Source: UBA3537 sp965657165
GTDB taxonomy: Bacteria; Bacteroidota; Bacteroidia; Flavobacteriales; Flavobacteriaceae
Direction of reading: 5' to 3'
Assembly (NCBI GenBank): GCA_965657165.1
Contig: CBFHNG010000013.1
Location: forward strand, 1 to 37,828
DNA length: 37,828 nucleotides
Part shown: positions 15,601 through 23,306 of the stretch, one piece after another
How the letters are laid out: the number at the start of each line of letters is the position of its first letter
How positions within the stretch are numbered: position 1 is the first letter of the stretch
Made by a program: the position numbers and the translations under genes
Notes under the pieces: generated by a model
What the model saw: the letters and a program-made list of their open reading frames with translations, nothing else
What the model was told of the DNA's origin: nothing
Databases searched by the model: none

Positions 15601-16572
15601 ATGAAAAATTTAAAATATTTATCAGTACTTTTTCTTTCACTGCTTGTGTTTACAGCATGTGAAGATGATGAACATGATTTTGGACCAATTACATCACCAA
15701 CCAATGTACAAGTAAGTGCAGAAATTGCTGGTGCAGATGCCACCAACGTAAATGGAGATGGTACAGGGTTCGTGACATTTGCAGCTACTGCAAATGGAGC
15801 ACTTGCATACCAATTTAATTTTGGCGATGGAAATTCAGAAACAAATTCTTCTGGAGTTATTACACACAGATACACACAAGTTGGTGTAAACACTTACACT
15901 GTTATTGTTAGTGCAGTTGGTACAGCAGGTGTTTTATCAAGCACAACTTTCGATATTGAAGTATATAGTTCTTTTGAAGATCCAGAAGCAGAAACATTCC
16001 TAGCTGGAGCTAATGAAGGGGACAGCAAAACTTGGGTTTGGGATGCAACTGCTACATCTTACTTAGGATTAGGGCCAGTAGAGGATGATTATGGTCTCCT
16101 TGGAGGTGGTAATCCAACATTTGATTATGCATGGCCTAACTGGTGGAATGACATAGGGCCAAATGATGGTGAAAAAGCTTGTATGACAGACAATAACGTT
16201 TTTGTTTTCACAAAAACAGCTAACGGTTTAACTTTTGAACAAACTGCCGGACCATCATTTGTACCTGGAACTTATGCTAGTGTAATTGGTGTTGCGGGCG
16301 ATACATGTCACGATGAATCAGTAGCAACAACAATGTTTGGAGTAAAGAATGTTTCATTCTTTCCATCATCTTCAAAAGCTGCGCTTGAGGGTGAACTAGA
16401 CGGAGAACCCTACCGTAAAACCGCCTTTAAACTTTCAGACGGCGGATTCATGGGCTGGTATGTTGGTGACGTTGAGTATGATATCATTTCAATTACAGCA
16501 AATACCTTACATGTACGTTGTATTCAAGAAGGCGGCGGCTTTGCATGGTATGCAAAGTATAAGGCTCAGTAA
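15601..16572 (+). CDS. PKD-containing surface glycan-binding lipoprotein with an unassigned C-terminal domain
   Basis: A 323 aa lipoprotein with Cys20 (FTAC) followed by EDDEHD, again a surface-type signal. Residues about 31-125 are a PKD domain, with FGDGNSET and HRYTQVGVNTYTVIVSAVG. Residues about 130-323 form a domain rich in Trp, Gly and Tyr (for example WVWDATATSYLGLG, YAWPNWWNDIG and the end GFAWYAKYKAQ) that I cannot place in a named family. The many exposed aromatics suit carbohydrate binding, and no catalytic pattern was seen. It follows the larger binding protein by 22 bases and is the last gene before a strong hairpin, which suggests it is expressed with the transport/binding set. 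A binding role is likely; the specificity is unknown. Confidence 0.75.
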   Translation: MKNLKYLSVLFLSLLVFTACEDDEHDFGPITSPTNVQVSAEIAGADATNVNGDGTGFVTFAATANGALAYQFNFGDGNSETNSSGVITHRYTQVGVNTYTVIVSAVGTAGVLSSTTFDIEVYSSFEDPEAETFLAGANEGDSKTWVWDATATSYLGLGPVEDDYGLLGGGNPTFDYAWPNWWNDIGPNDGEKACMTDNNVFVFTKTANGLTFEQTAGPSFVPGTYASVIGVAGDTCHDESVATTMFGVKNVSFFPSSSKAALEGELDGEPYRKTAFKLSDGGFMGWYVGDVEYDIISITANTLHVRCIQEGGGFAWYAKYKAQ

Positions 16573-16592
16573 ATTTTTATAGTTCAATAATT

Positions 16593-16616
16593 GGGGCAGA
16601 TATATATATCTGCCCC
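16593..16616. terminator. strong hairpin inside the PUL operon
   Basis: Perfect inverted repeat GGGGCAGATA-TATA-TATCTGCCCC in the 62-base gap between the second glycan-binding protein and the GH16 gene. It lacks a proper T-run (the next bases are ATTATATCTTT), so it may act as a leaky terminator, an RNA-stability element or a processing site that lowers enzyme mRNA relative to the upstream genes. Confidence 0.6.
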
Positions 16617-16634
16617 ATTATATCTTTAATTGTT

Positions 16635-17753
16635 ATGGTAAAAAAATTCACATATCTATTATTCTTAACTATTCTAAGTATTTCTACGATATTAGTTTCG
16701 TGTTCTTCTGGTGGAGACGACGGTTCTAATAACAACAACAATAACAATAATAATAATCAATCACCTTCAAATTTAGTGGCTAATGTTACTATTCAAGGGC
16801 AGAGCGAGGATGAGCCTTTTGGTGATGGTTCAGGGATTTTTTCGGTAACAGCAACAGCAACTAATGCCGTAAAATATGGTTTTAAAGTTGGAAACAGTGG
16901 CTCAGAAACTCAAAACTCTACAGGACAGTTTTCGTATACACTAACAGATTTAGGGATTAATCAATTTCCGCTATATGTATATGCTTACTCTGCTAGTAAT
17001 GATAGAATATCAACGATTGAAAATTTAAAAATTTTCGTTGTAGGTAATGGCGGATCTGGAAACAATGATGTTTTGGTTTGGTTTGATGAATTTGATGGTA
17101 CTGGCGCAATTAATACTTCTAAATGGACTACAGAAACCGGAGGCGGTGGATGGGGTAATCAAGAGGAACAAATTTACACTTCAAGTACAAATAATGTAAA
17201 AAGAGAAGGTGGAATACTTAAAATCAAAGCTATTAAAGAATCTAATGGGTCATATTCTTCTGCACGCATCAAAACTCAAGATAAGTTTGAGTTCAGATAT
17301 GGTTATGTAGAAATCCGTGCAAAGTTGCCTTCAGCGCAAGGGACTTGGCCAGCGCTCTGGATGCTTGGGGCAAATTATCCTGAAGTTGGTTGGCCACAAT
17401 GTGGAGAAATTGACATTATGGAACAGTTTCAAGACAAAAACAAGGTCAAATCTACATTACACTGGAAACTTCCAGATGGACAGCGTGGAGAGTATGGGCT
17501 AGATGTTTCAAATACAACTTCTGACGATTGGCATACCTATGCAATGGATTGGACTCCAACAAGCATCACAACATATTTAGATGGAAACGAGTTTTTTTCA
17601 ATGAATACTTCAGGAGTAGAACCCTATTACCCATTCAATGAAGAATTCTTTTTCATTTTTAATGTTGCAATGGGTGGTACACTCGGTGGTGATATAGATC
17701 CAAATTTCACAGAGGACATAATGGAAGTTGATTACATTAGGTTGTATCAGTAA
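16635..17753 (+). CDS. GH16 endo-beta-glucanase (laminarinase type), surface lipoprotein
   Basis: Cuts internal beta-1,3 (possibly 1,3/1,4) glucan bonds. The 372 aa protein starts with a lipoprotein signal (LVSC, Cys23) followed by SSGGDDGS and an Asn-only linker of ten residues. It then has a PKD-like module (about 42-136) clearly similar to that of the preceding binding protein, and a GH16 domain (about 145-372). The catalytic motif GEIDIME gives nucleophile Glu258, Asp260 and acid/base Glu263. WPALWMLG upstream and FNVAMGGTLGG downstream fit bacterial laminarinases (GH16_3-like). Acidic residues after the cysteine suggest it faces outside, making the first cut. Its stop is 2 bases before the GH3 start. 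Laminarin as substrate is inferred from family and neighbours. Confidence 0.93.
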   Translation: MVKKFTYLLFLTILSISTILVSCSSGGDDGSNNNNNNNNNNQSPSNLVANVTIQGQSEDEPFGDGSGIFSVTATATNAVKYGFKVGNSGSETQNSTGQFSYTLTDLGINQFPLYVYAYSASNDRISTIENLKIFVVGNGGSGNNDVLVWFDEFDGTGAINTSKWTTETGGGGWGNQEEQIYTSSTNNVKREGGILKIKAIKESNGSYSSARIKTQDKFEFRYGYVEIRAKLPSAQGTWPALWMLGANYPEVGWPQCGEIDIMEQFQDKNKVKSTLHWKLPDGQRGEYGLDVSNTTSDDWHTYAMDWTPTSITTYLDGNEFFSMNTSGVEPYYPFNEEFFFIFNVAMGGTLGGDIDPNFTEDIMEVDYIRLYQ

Positions 17754-17755
17754 AA

Positions 17756-20017
17756 ATGAAAAAAGCCAATTTAACATTTTTCACATTAATTAGTTTTTTT
17801 GTGCTCAATTCTTGTGACTCAAAATCAAAATTATCGACAGTCGATGAGCGGGTAAATACCTTATTAACTCAAATGACTCTCGAAGAGAAAATTGGTCAAA
17901 TGAATCAATATTCTAGTTTTTGGGATGTTACTGGACCTGCTCCAAAAGAAGGCTCAGCAGCCGTACAATTTGAGCAACTTAAAAACGGACTTGTAGGGTC
18001 AATGCTTAATGTTCACGGTGTTGAAAATGTATATAAATTACAAAAAATAGCCGTAGAAGAAACACGACTCGGAATCCCATTAATTTTTGGGTTTGATGTT
18101 ATTCATGGCTATAAAACAATCACTCCAATACCTTTGGCTGAAGCCGCAAGTTGGGATTTAGAAGCTATAGAATTATCGGCTAAAAATGCAGCCTTGGAGG
18201 CTTCTGCAGCAGGTATCAATTGGACATTTGCACCAATGGTAGATATTTCGAGAGATGCACGTTGGGGGCGAGTCATGGAAGGCGGTGGAGAGGATCCCTA
18301 TTTAGGGTCTAAAATTGCATTTGCAAGGGTCAAAGGATTTCAAGGAGACGATCTATCAAATCCATCAACAATTGCAGCTTGTGCAAAACACTTTGCTGGA
18401 TATGGATTTACCGAATCAGGAAAAGAATACAACTCTGTTGATGTAGGAACTCAAACCTTACACAATGTTATCATGCCTCCTTTTAAAGCAACTATTGATG
18501 CCGGTGTTCGCACTTTTATGAATTCGTTTAGTCAACTCAATGGTGTTCCCGCAACAGGTAGTAAATTTCTTCAGCGCGATATTTTAAAAAGAGATTGGAA
18601 TTTTGATGGCTTTGTCGTATCAGACTGGGGGTCAATTGAAGAAATGGTAGAACATGGTTATGCCAAAGATGAAAAAGAAGCGGCTCAATTGGCTGTGGAA
18701 GCAGGTTCTGATATGGACATGCAATCGCTTTCCTACATAGAAAATTTAGCAGATTTAGTAAAATCGGGTCTTGTTGATGAAAAACTTATTGATGACGCTG
18801 CACGAAGAATATTGCGTGTAAAATTCGAACTTGGTCTTTTTGACGACCCTTACAAATACTGTGATTCGTTGCGAGAAAGTAAAATTTTAGGCAATCAAAA
18901 TCTTCGTGATGCCAGTTTAGATATGGCCAAAAAATCAATCGTACTTTTAAAAAACCAAAATCAAATATTACCTCTAAAAAAAGAAGGGCTAAATATTGCA
19001 TTGATTGGCGACCTTGCTAATGACAAAACAAGTCCGCTAGGCAATTGGATATTAGCAGCAGAGAAGAATTCTGCAGTTTCAGTTCTTGAGGGGTTAAAAT
19101 CTTATTCTGGAAATAACGTTGAATTTTCTGTTGGTACAAAATTGAATATTGGAGCGTTAGAATTTGCAAAAGAATTAAAAATCAATACTACAGACAAAAG
19201 TGATTTTGCTGCTGCTTTGAAACTTGCTAAAACATCCGATGTTGTCGTAATGGTTTTAGGAGAACATGGTCTTCAAAGTGGAGAAGGACGAAGCAGAACA
19301 AATATTGGATTACCTGGGTTACAACAAGAACTTCTTGAAGCAGTTTATAACGTCAATAAAAATATTGTTCTTGTACTAAATAATGGCAGGCCTTTAGTAT
19401 TGAATTGGGCCAATAAACATATCCCTGCAATTGTTGAAGCCTGGCAATTGGGCTCTCAAAGTGGCAATGCAATTGCTCAAGTCCTGTATGGTGATTACAA
19501 TCCGAGTGGGAAATTACCAATGACATTCCCAAGATCTGTGGGTCAAGTACCCATTTATTACAATTATAAAAGTACTGGAAGGCCAACTTTACCATCTCCA
19601 GGAGAGGTTTTTTGGACGCATTATCAAGATGAAGAAAACACACCTTTGTATCCTTTCGGTTATGGATTAAGTTATACCACTTTTGGATATAAGAATTTGA
19701 AAATTCAAAGTCAAACTGATACTTCTATTGAAGTTAGTGTAGAAGTGACCAATACTGGAAACCTTGAGGGAAAAGAGGTTGTTCAACTTTATGTAAAGGA
19801 TCATTTTGCACGTCCTGCTCAAGCGGTTCGAAATTTAAAAGGTTTTGAATTGATTAATTTGAATCCAGGCGAGACAAAGACAGTACAATTTTTACTCACT
19901 GAAAAAGAACTTGGTTTTTATGACAATAACGGAGATTTTACATTACAGTCTGGTGAATTTTCTGTTTTTGTAGGAGGAGATTCCACAGCAGATTTAAGTA
20001 CAAACTTTAGCTTATGA
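17756..20017 (+). CDS. GH3 family beta-glucosidase lipoprotein
   Basis: Releases glucose from the non-reducing ends of beta-gluco-oligosaccharides. The 753 aa protein has a lipoprotein signal ending LNSC (Cys20) followed by DSKSKL. This lacks the acidic run of its neighbours, so a periplasm-facing location is favoured. The (beta/alpha)8 domain (about 35-370) contains KHFAGYG and the nucleophile Asp290 in VVSDWG. The second domain (about 395-620) holds SGEGRSR, with Glu510 as likely acid/base, and a C-terminal Fn3-like domain (about 655-740) begins at EVTNTGNLEGKEVVQLYV. The length is typical of two-domain-plus-Fn3 GH3 enzymes. Its stop overlaps the next GH16 start (ATGA), showing tight coupling. 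The linkage preference (1,3 or 1,6) cannot be told. Confidence 0.93.
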   Translation: MKKANLTFFTLISFFVLNSCDSKSKLSTVDERVNTLLTQMTLEEKIGQMNQYSSFWDVTGPAPKEGSAAVQFEQLKNGLVGSMLNVHGVENVYKLQKIAVEETRLGIPLIFGFDVIHGYKTITPIPLAEAASWDLEAIELSAKNAALEASAAGINWTFAPMVDISRDARWGRVMEGGGEDPYLGSKIAFARVKGFQGDDLSNPSTIAACAKHFAGYGFTESGKEYNSVDVGTQTLHNVIMPPFKATIDAGVRTFMNSFSQLNGVPATGSKFLQRDILKRDWNFDGFVVSDWGSIEEMVEHGYAKDEKEAAQLAVEAGSDMDMQSLSYIENLADLVKSGLVDEKLIDDAARRILRVKFELGLFDDPYKYCDSLRESKILGNQNLRDASLDMAKKSIVLLKNQNQILPLKKEGLNIALIGDLANDKTSPLGNWILAAEKNSAVSVLEGLKSYSGNNVEFSVGTKLNIGALEFAKELKINTTDKSDFAAALKLAKTSDVVVMVLGEHGLQSGEGRSRTNIGLPGLQQELLEAVYNVNKNIVLVLNNGRPLVLNWANKHIPAIVEAWQLGSQSGNAIAQVLYGDYNPSGKLPMTFPRSVGQVPIYYNYKSTGRPTLPSPGEVFWTHYQDEENTPLYPFGYGLSYTTFGYKNLKIQSQTDTSIEVSVEVTNTGNLEGKEVVQLYVKDHFARPAQAVRNLKGFELINLNPGETKTVQFLLTEKELGFYDNNGDFTLQSGEFSVFVGGDSTADLSTNFSL

Positions 20018-20793
20018 TGATTTTTAGAATTTTACTCATACTTGCATTTGCTTTTTTACAAAAACCAGAGGATAATCCTGGTAAACGTATTATTTTTAAT
20101 GATGATTTCGAACAGTCTTTTTTGGACTTAAAGTATTGGAATTATGACTTAGGAGATGGTTGTCCAAATCTTTGTGGATGGGGTAACAAAGAATACCAGC
20201 ACTACACAAAAGAGAATATTTTTGTTCGTGATAAAAAATTAGTTATTAGAGCAACAAAAGAAGGAGATCGTTATTACTCAGGAAGAATTACAACAAAAGA
20301 CAAAATTGAATTTCAATATGGTACTGTTGAGGTAAAAGCGAAACTTCCAAAAGGCTTGGGAGTATGGCCAGCGATCTGGATGCTTGGTCACGACATTGAA
20401 GAAAATTATTGGCCAAATTGTGGAGAAATTGACATTATGGAGTATGTAGGTAGAATGCCTGGAAAAATTCACACAACCCTTCATACAAAAGATAGTTATG
20501 GTGTGTCTAAAAACACAAAAATTTCATTGTTTGATAATATAGAGGATGGATTCCACACCTACAAAATGCAATGGGATGAAAATCAAATTCAATTTTTTGT
20601 AGACGACCAAAATGTATACACTTTTGCTCCAGAAGAAAAAACTGCAGAGATATGGCCATTTGACAAGCCTTTTTATCTCATTCTAAATTTAGCAGTTGGA
20701 GGTTACTTTGGCGGATTTGAAGTTGATGACTCCATTTTCCCTCAAGAATTTATTATTGACTATATCAAAGTTTACAAAACGCCTAATCTTTAA
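20014..20793 (+). CDS. second GH16 endo-beta-glucanase, not a lipoprotein
   Basis: A 259 aa glucanase that is nearly all catalytic domain. The active-site motif GEIDIME gives Glu138, Asp140 and Glu143, preceded by VWPAIWMLG and followed by LNLAVGGYFGG, as in laminarinases. The N-terminus (about residues 1-16) is hydrophobic and has no lipobox cysteine, so it is exported as a soluble protein or stays anchored by that helix. Unlike the first GH16 it has no PKD module. This suggests division of labour: a surface enzyme and a periplasmic enzyme that shortens imported chains. The ATG overlaps the GH3 stop; a second ATG lies one codon later. The 3' end overlaps the convergent Kdo transferase gene by 11 bases, and it is the last PUL gene. 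Confidence 0.93.
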   Translation: MMIFRILLILAFAFLQKPEDNPGKRIIFNDDFEQSFLDLKYWNYDLGDGCPNLCGWGNKEYQHYTKENIFVRDKKLVIRATKEGDRYYSGRITTKDKIEFQYGTVEVKAKLPKGLGVWPAIWMLGHDIEENYWPNCGEIDIMEYVGRMPGKIHTTLHTKDSYGVSKNTKISLFDNIEDGFHTYKMQWDENQIQFFVDDQNVYTFAPEEKTAEIWPFDKPFYLILNLAVGGYFGGFEVDDSIFPQEFIIDYIKVYKTPNL

Positions 20794-22048
20794 GTAAAAG
20801 CGTAAGTTTATCTATAATTTTGGAAGTTGCTCCTTTATGATTTTCAATATAAGCTCTATTGATTTCCCCACATTTTTCTCTGTAATTAGCATCAACAATA
20901 AACCTATCTAAAGTAGCTTTAAAGGACTTATAATCTTCAATACTAAAAAGCCCTCCCCGTTCTAACATATCTTTTGCCTCGGGAAATTTATCGTAGTTTT
21001 TACCAATAATAATTGGAACACCAAAAACAGCAGCTTCAAGTGTATTGTGCAATCCACTAGAGCCCATACCACCACCAATATAGGCAACATCTGCATAGTT
21101 GTAAATTTTGGAAAGTATTCCAATGGTATCAACAACAAAAACTTGTTTATCTGATAGGGATACTTTCTGATGCTCGGAAAATAAAACAGCTTTATCTCCC
21201 AAAGCTTCCATTAACCTATTTATTCCTTGTTTATTTATCGAATGTGGCGCAATGATAAATTTTGTTGATTTGTCTGTTTTTTGAATGTAAGGGATAAGTA
21301 TCTTTTCATCTTCTTCCCAAGTACTTCCAGCAACGACACACAACTTATTATCTATAAAATTTTCTAAGTATGGGAGTGAATTATTTTGTGTCAATTGGTT
21401 CGAAACACGATCAAAGCGGGTATCATTTGACTCCGTGACATCATAATACCCTATTGATTTTAATAATTCTTTTGATTCACTATTTTGAGTAAAAATATGA
21501 TCAAAACTGAAAAATAATTTTTGAAATGATTGGCCATAAAACTTAAAAAAGTATTGATGAGGTCTCAACAATGCAGAGATTAAAACAACCTTTGTGGGGT
21601 GATTTTTTAGAGCTTTCAGGTAATTGGGCCACAAATCATATTTTACAAAAACAACTAGTTTTGGATTTATGAGTTTTAAAAATATCTCAGCGTTTCTTTT
21701 TGTGTCCAATGGCAAATACACCACAACAGAAGTTAATGGATTTTCTTTTCGAACTTCGTATCCGGAGGGTGAGAAAAATGAAAGCACAATTTTTGCTTTA
21801 GGATCTTTAGATTTTAGTTTGTCAAATACCGGAAGTCCTTGTTCATATTCTCCCAGTGAAGCACAATGGAACCAATAAACCGTGTCTTCTTTTTGAATAT
21901 TGTTTTGGAGAGTCTCAAAGGTTTTTTTGCGACCATCTATCCCTTTTTTCAATTTTGAATTGAACACTCCTGCAACAGGAAGTAAAAGCTTAACAAATGC
22001 AGTAATAAGATTATAAATGGCTAACAATATGTTGTGTTTAAAAAACAA
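20783..22048 (-). CDS. waaA: 3-deoxy-D-manno-octulosonic acid (Kdo) transferase
   Basis: Attaches Kdo to lipid A precursors at the inner membrane (GT30 family). The 421 aa protein has an N-terminal hydrophobic anchor, then the GT30 hallmark HCASLGEYEQG at 61-71, where Glu67 is the expected catalytic base. The nucleotide-sugar half contains YIGGGMGSSGLHNTLEAAVFGVP. No ATG is available near the start. TTG at 22048 is used here; a second TTG at 22027 (residue 8) is equally possible, and comparison with the usual distance to the GR/K motif slightly favours it. It is divergent from the aminotransferase gene and convergent with the PUL. Confidence 0.92.
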   Translation of the reverse strand: MFFKHNILLAIYNLITAFVKLLLPVAGVFNSKLKKGIDGRKKTFETLQNNIQKEDTVYWFHCASLGEYEQGLPVFDKLKSKDPKAKIVLSFFSPSGYEVRKENPLTSVVVYLPLDTKRNAEIFLKLINPKLVVFVKYDLWPNYLKALKNHPTKVVLISALLRPHQYFFKFYGQSFQKLFFSFDHIFTQNSESKELLKSIGYYDVTESNDTRFDRVSNQLTQNNSLPYLENFIDNKLCVVAGSTWEEDEKILIPYIQKTDKSTKFIIAPHSINKQGINRLMEALGDKAVLFSEHQKVSLSDKQVFVVDTIGILSKIYNYADVAYIGGGMGSSGLHNTLEAAVFGVPIIIGKNYDKFPEAKDMLERGGLFSIEDYKSFKATLDRFIVDANYREKCGEINRAYIENHKGATSKIIDKLTLLLKD

Positions 22049-22082
22049 AAATACATTCTTTATCTTAATTTTAGCATTTGCC

Positions 22083-22104
22083 CAAAGCTATTTTTGTATT
22101 TTTG
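22083..22104. promoter_or_regulatory. overlapping divergent promoters for waaA and the aminotransferase gene
   Basis: Minus strand: TAGCTTTG (22083-22090), an exact TAnnTTTG match for waaA. Plus strand: TATTTTTG twice (22089-22096 and 22097-22104), also exact, for the aminotransferase gene. The elements overlap by two bases, so the two genes probably compete for polymerase. Confidence 0.4.
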
Positions 22105-22143
22105 TGATGCACAAAATCAATATATTTTCTGATAAAAAGTGAT

Positions 22144-23295
22144 ATGAAAAAAATTCAAATGGTCGATCTAAAAGGTCAATATGCCACGATAAAAGATCAA
22201 GTTAATACTTCTATTCAAGAGGTAATTGATACAACTTCTTTTATCAATGGACCTAAAGTCAAGGAATTTCAAAAAAATCTTGAAGATTATTTAGATGTAA
22301 AACATGTGATTCCTTGTGCCAATGGGACCGACGCTTTGCAAATTGCAATGATGGGACTGGGGCTTCAACCTGGAGATGAGGTCATTACTGCAGATTTTAC
22401 ATTTGCTGCCACCGTAGAAGTGATTGCACTTTTAGGGCTAACACCTGTTCTTGTTGATGTTGATTCTGAGCGTTTTAATATTGATATCAATGCGATTGAA
22501 AAAGCAATTACTCCAAAAACAAAAGCAATTGTACCTGTACATTTGTTTGGGCAATGCGCCAATATGGACGCCATTTTAGCCCTTGCAAAAAAACATAACT
22601 TGTATGTGATTGAAGACAACGCTCAAGCTATAGGTGCTACATATACATCAAAAAACGGTGCCAAATCCAAAGCTGGAACTATTGGAGATGTGGCTTCAAC
22701 TTCTTTCTTTCCATCAAAGAACTTGGGGTGCTATGGCGATGGGGGTGCAATTTTTACCAACAATGATGATTTGGCTCATACGATTCGAGGGATTGTAAAT
22801 CATGGAATGTACAAAAGATATCACCACGATGTTGTAGGGGTTAATTCCAGATTAGACTCGATTCAAGCTGCAGTATTGGACGCAAAATTACCTCATTTAG
22901 ACAACTACAACAAAGCACGACAAAATGCCGCAAGAAAATATAATGCTGCTTTTAAAAATCACCCAAATATAGAAACCCCAAAAGCCGGTAATGGATGTGA
23001 TACCATATGCGAAAACTGCGATTGCCATGTTTTTCATCAATATACTTTAAAACTTAAAAATACAGACCGAGATGCATTGGTTGCACATTTGAATTCCAAA
23101 GGAATACCTTGTGGTGTTTATTATCCAATTCCTTTGCACAAACAAAAAGCTTATACAGATCAAAGGTACAATGATGCAGATTTTAAAGTCACAAATCAAT
23201 TATCTAAAGAAGTGATTTCATTACCAATGCACACAGAATTAGACGACAGTCAAATTGAATTTATTACAACTTCAGTCTTAGAATTTTTATCCTAA
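22144..23295 (+). CDS. DegT/DnrJ/EryC1/StrS family sugar aminotransferase
   Basis: PLP-dependent enzyme that aminates a keto-sugar nucleotide, typically for LPS or capsule sugars. The 383 aa length is usual. The PLP lysine is Lys192 in FFPSKNLGCYGDGGA, and IEDNAQAIGA (about 156-165) provides the cofactor-binding Asp. The C-terminal part has HQYTLKL and the sugar-site stretch GVYYPIPLHKQKAY. An unusual cysteine cluster (CDTICENCDCHVFH, about 285-298) precedes HQYTLKL; similar cysteines occur in some flavobacterial homologues, and a metal role is only possible. Its partner across the divergent promoter is waaA, which fits envelope sugar synthesis. The exact sugar is unknown. Confidence 0.9.
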   Translation: MKKIQMVDLKGQYATIKDQVNTSIQEVIDTTSFINGPKVKEFQKNLEDYLDVKHVIPCANGTDALQIAMMGLGLQPGDEVITADFTFAATVEVIALLGLTPVLVDVDSERFNIDINAIEKAITPKTKAIVPVHLFGQCANMDAILALAKKHNLYVIEDNAQAIGATYTSKNGAKSKAGTIGDVASTSFFPSKNLGCYGDGGAIFTNNDDLAHTIRGIVNHGMYKRYHHDVVGVNSRLDSIQAAVLDAKLPHLDNYNKARQNAARKYNAAFKNHPNIETPKAGNGCDTICENCDCHVFHQYTLKLKNTDRDALVAHLNSKGIPCGVYYPIPLHKQKAYTDQRYNDADFKVTNQLSKEVISLPMHTELDDSQIEFITTSVLEFLS

Positions 23296-23306
23296 ATAAC
23301 AATATC

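Noticed and set aside
16731..16760. AAC/AAT triplet run resembling a microsatellite in the GH16 gene
   Set aside because: It encodes an Asn-rich linker between the lipid anchor and the PKD-like module, common in surface proteins of this phylum. No sign of frame disruption.
8979..20793. Signs of recent horizontal transfer of the PUL
   Set aside because: No integrase, transposase, tRNA or flanking direct repeat was seen, and composition looks like that of neighbouring genes. Transfer is possible but not supported here.
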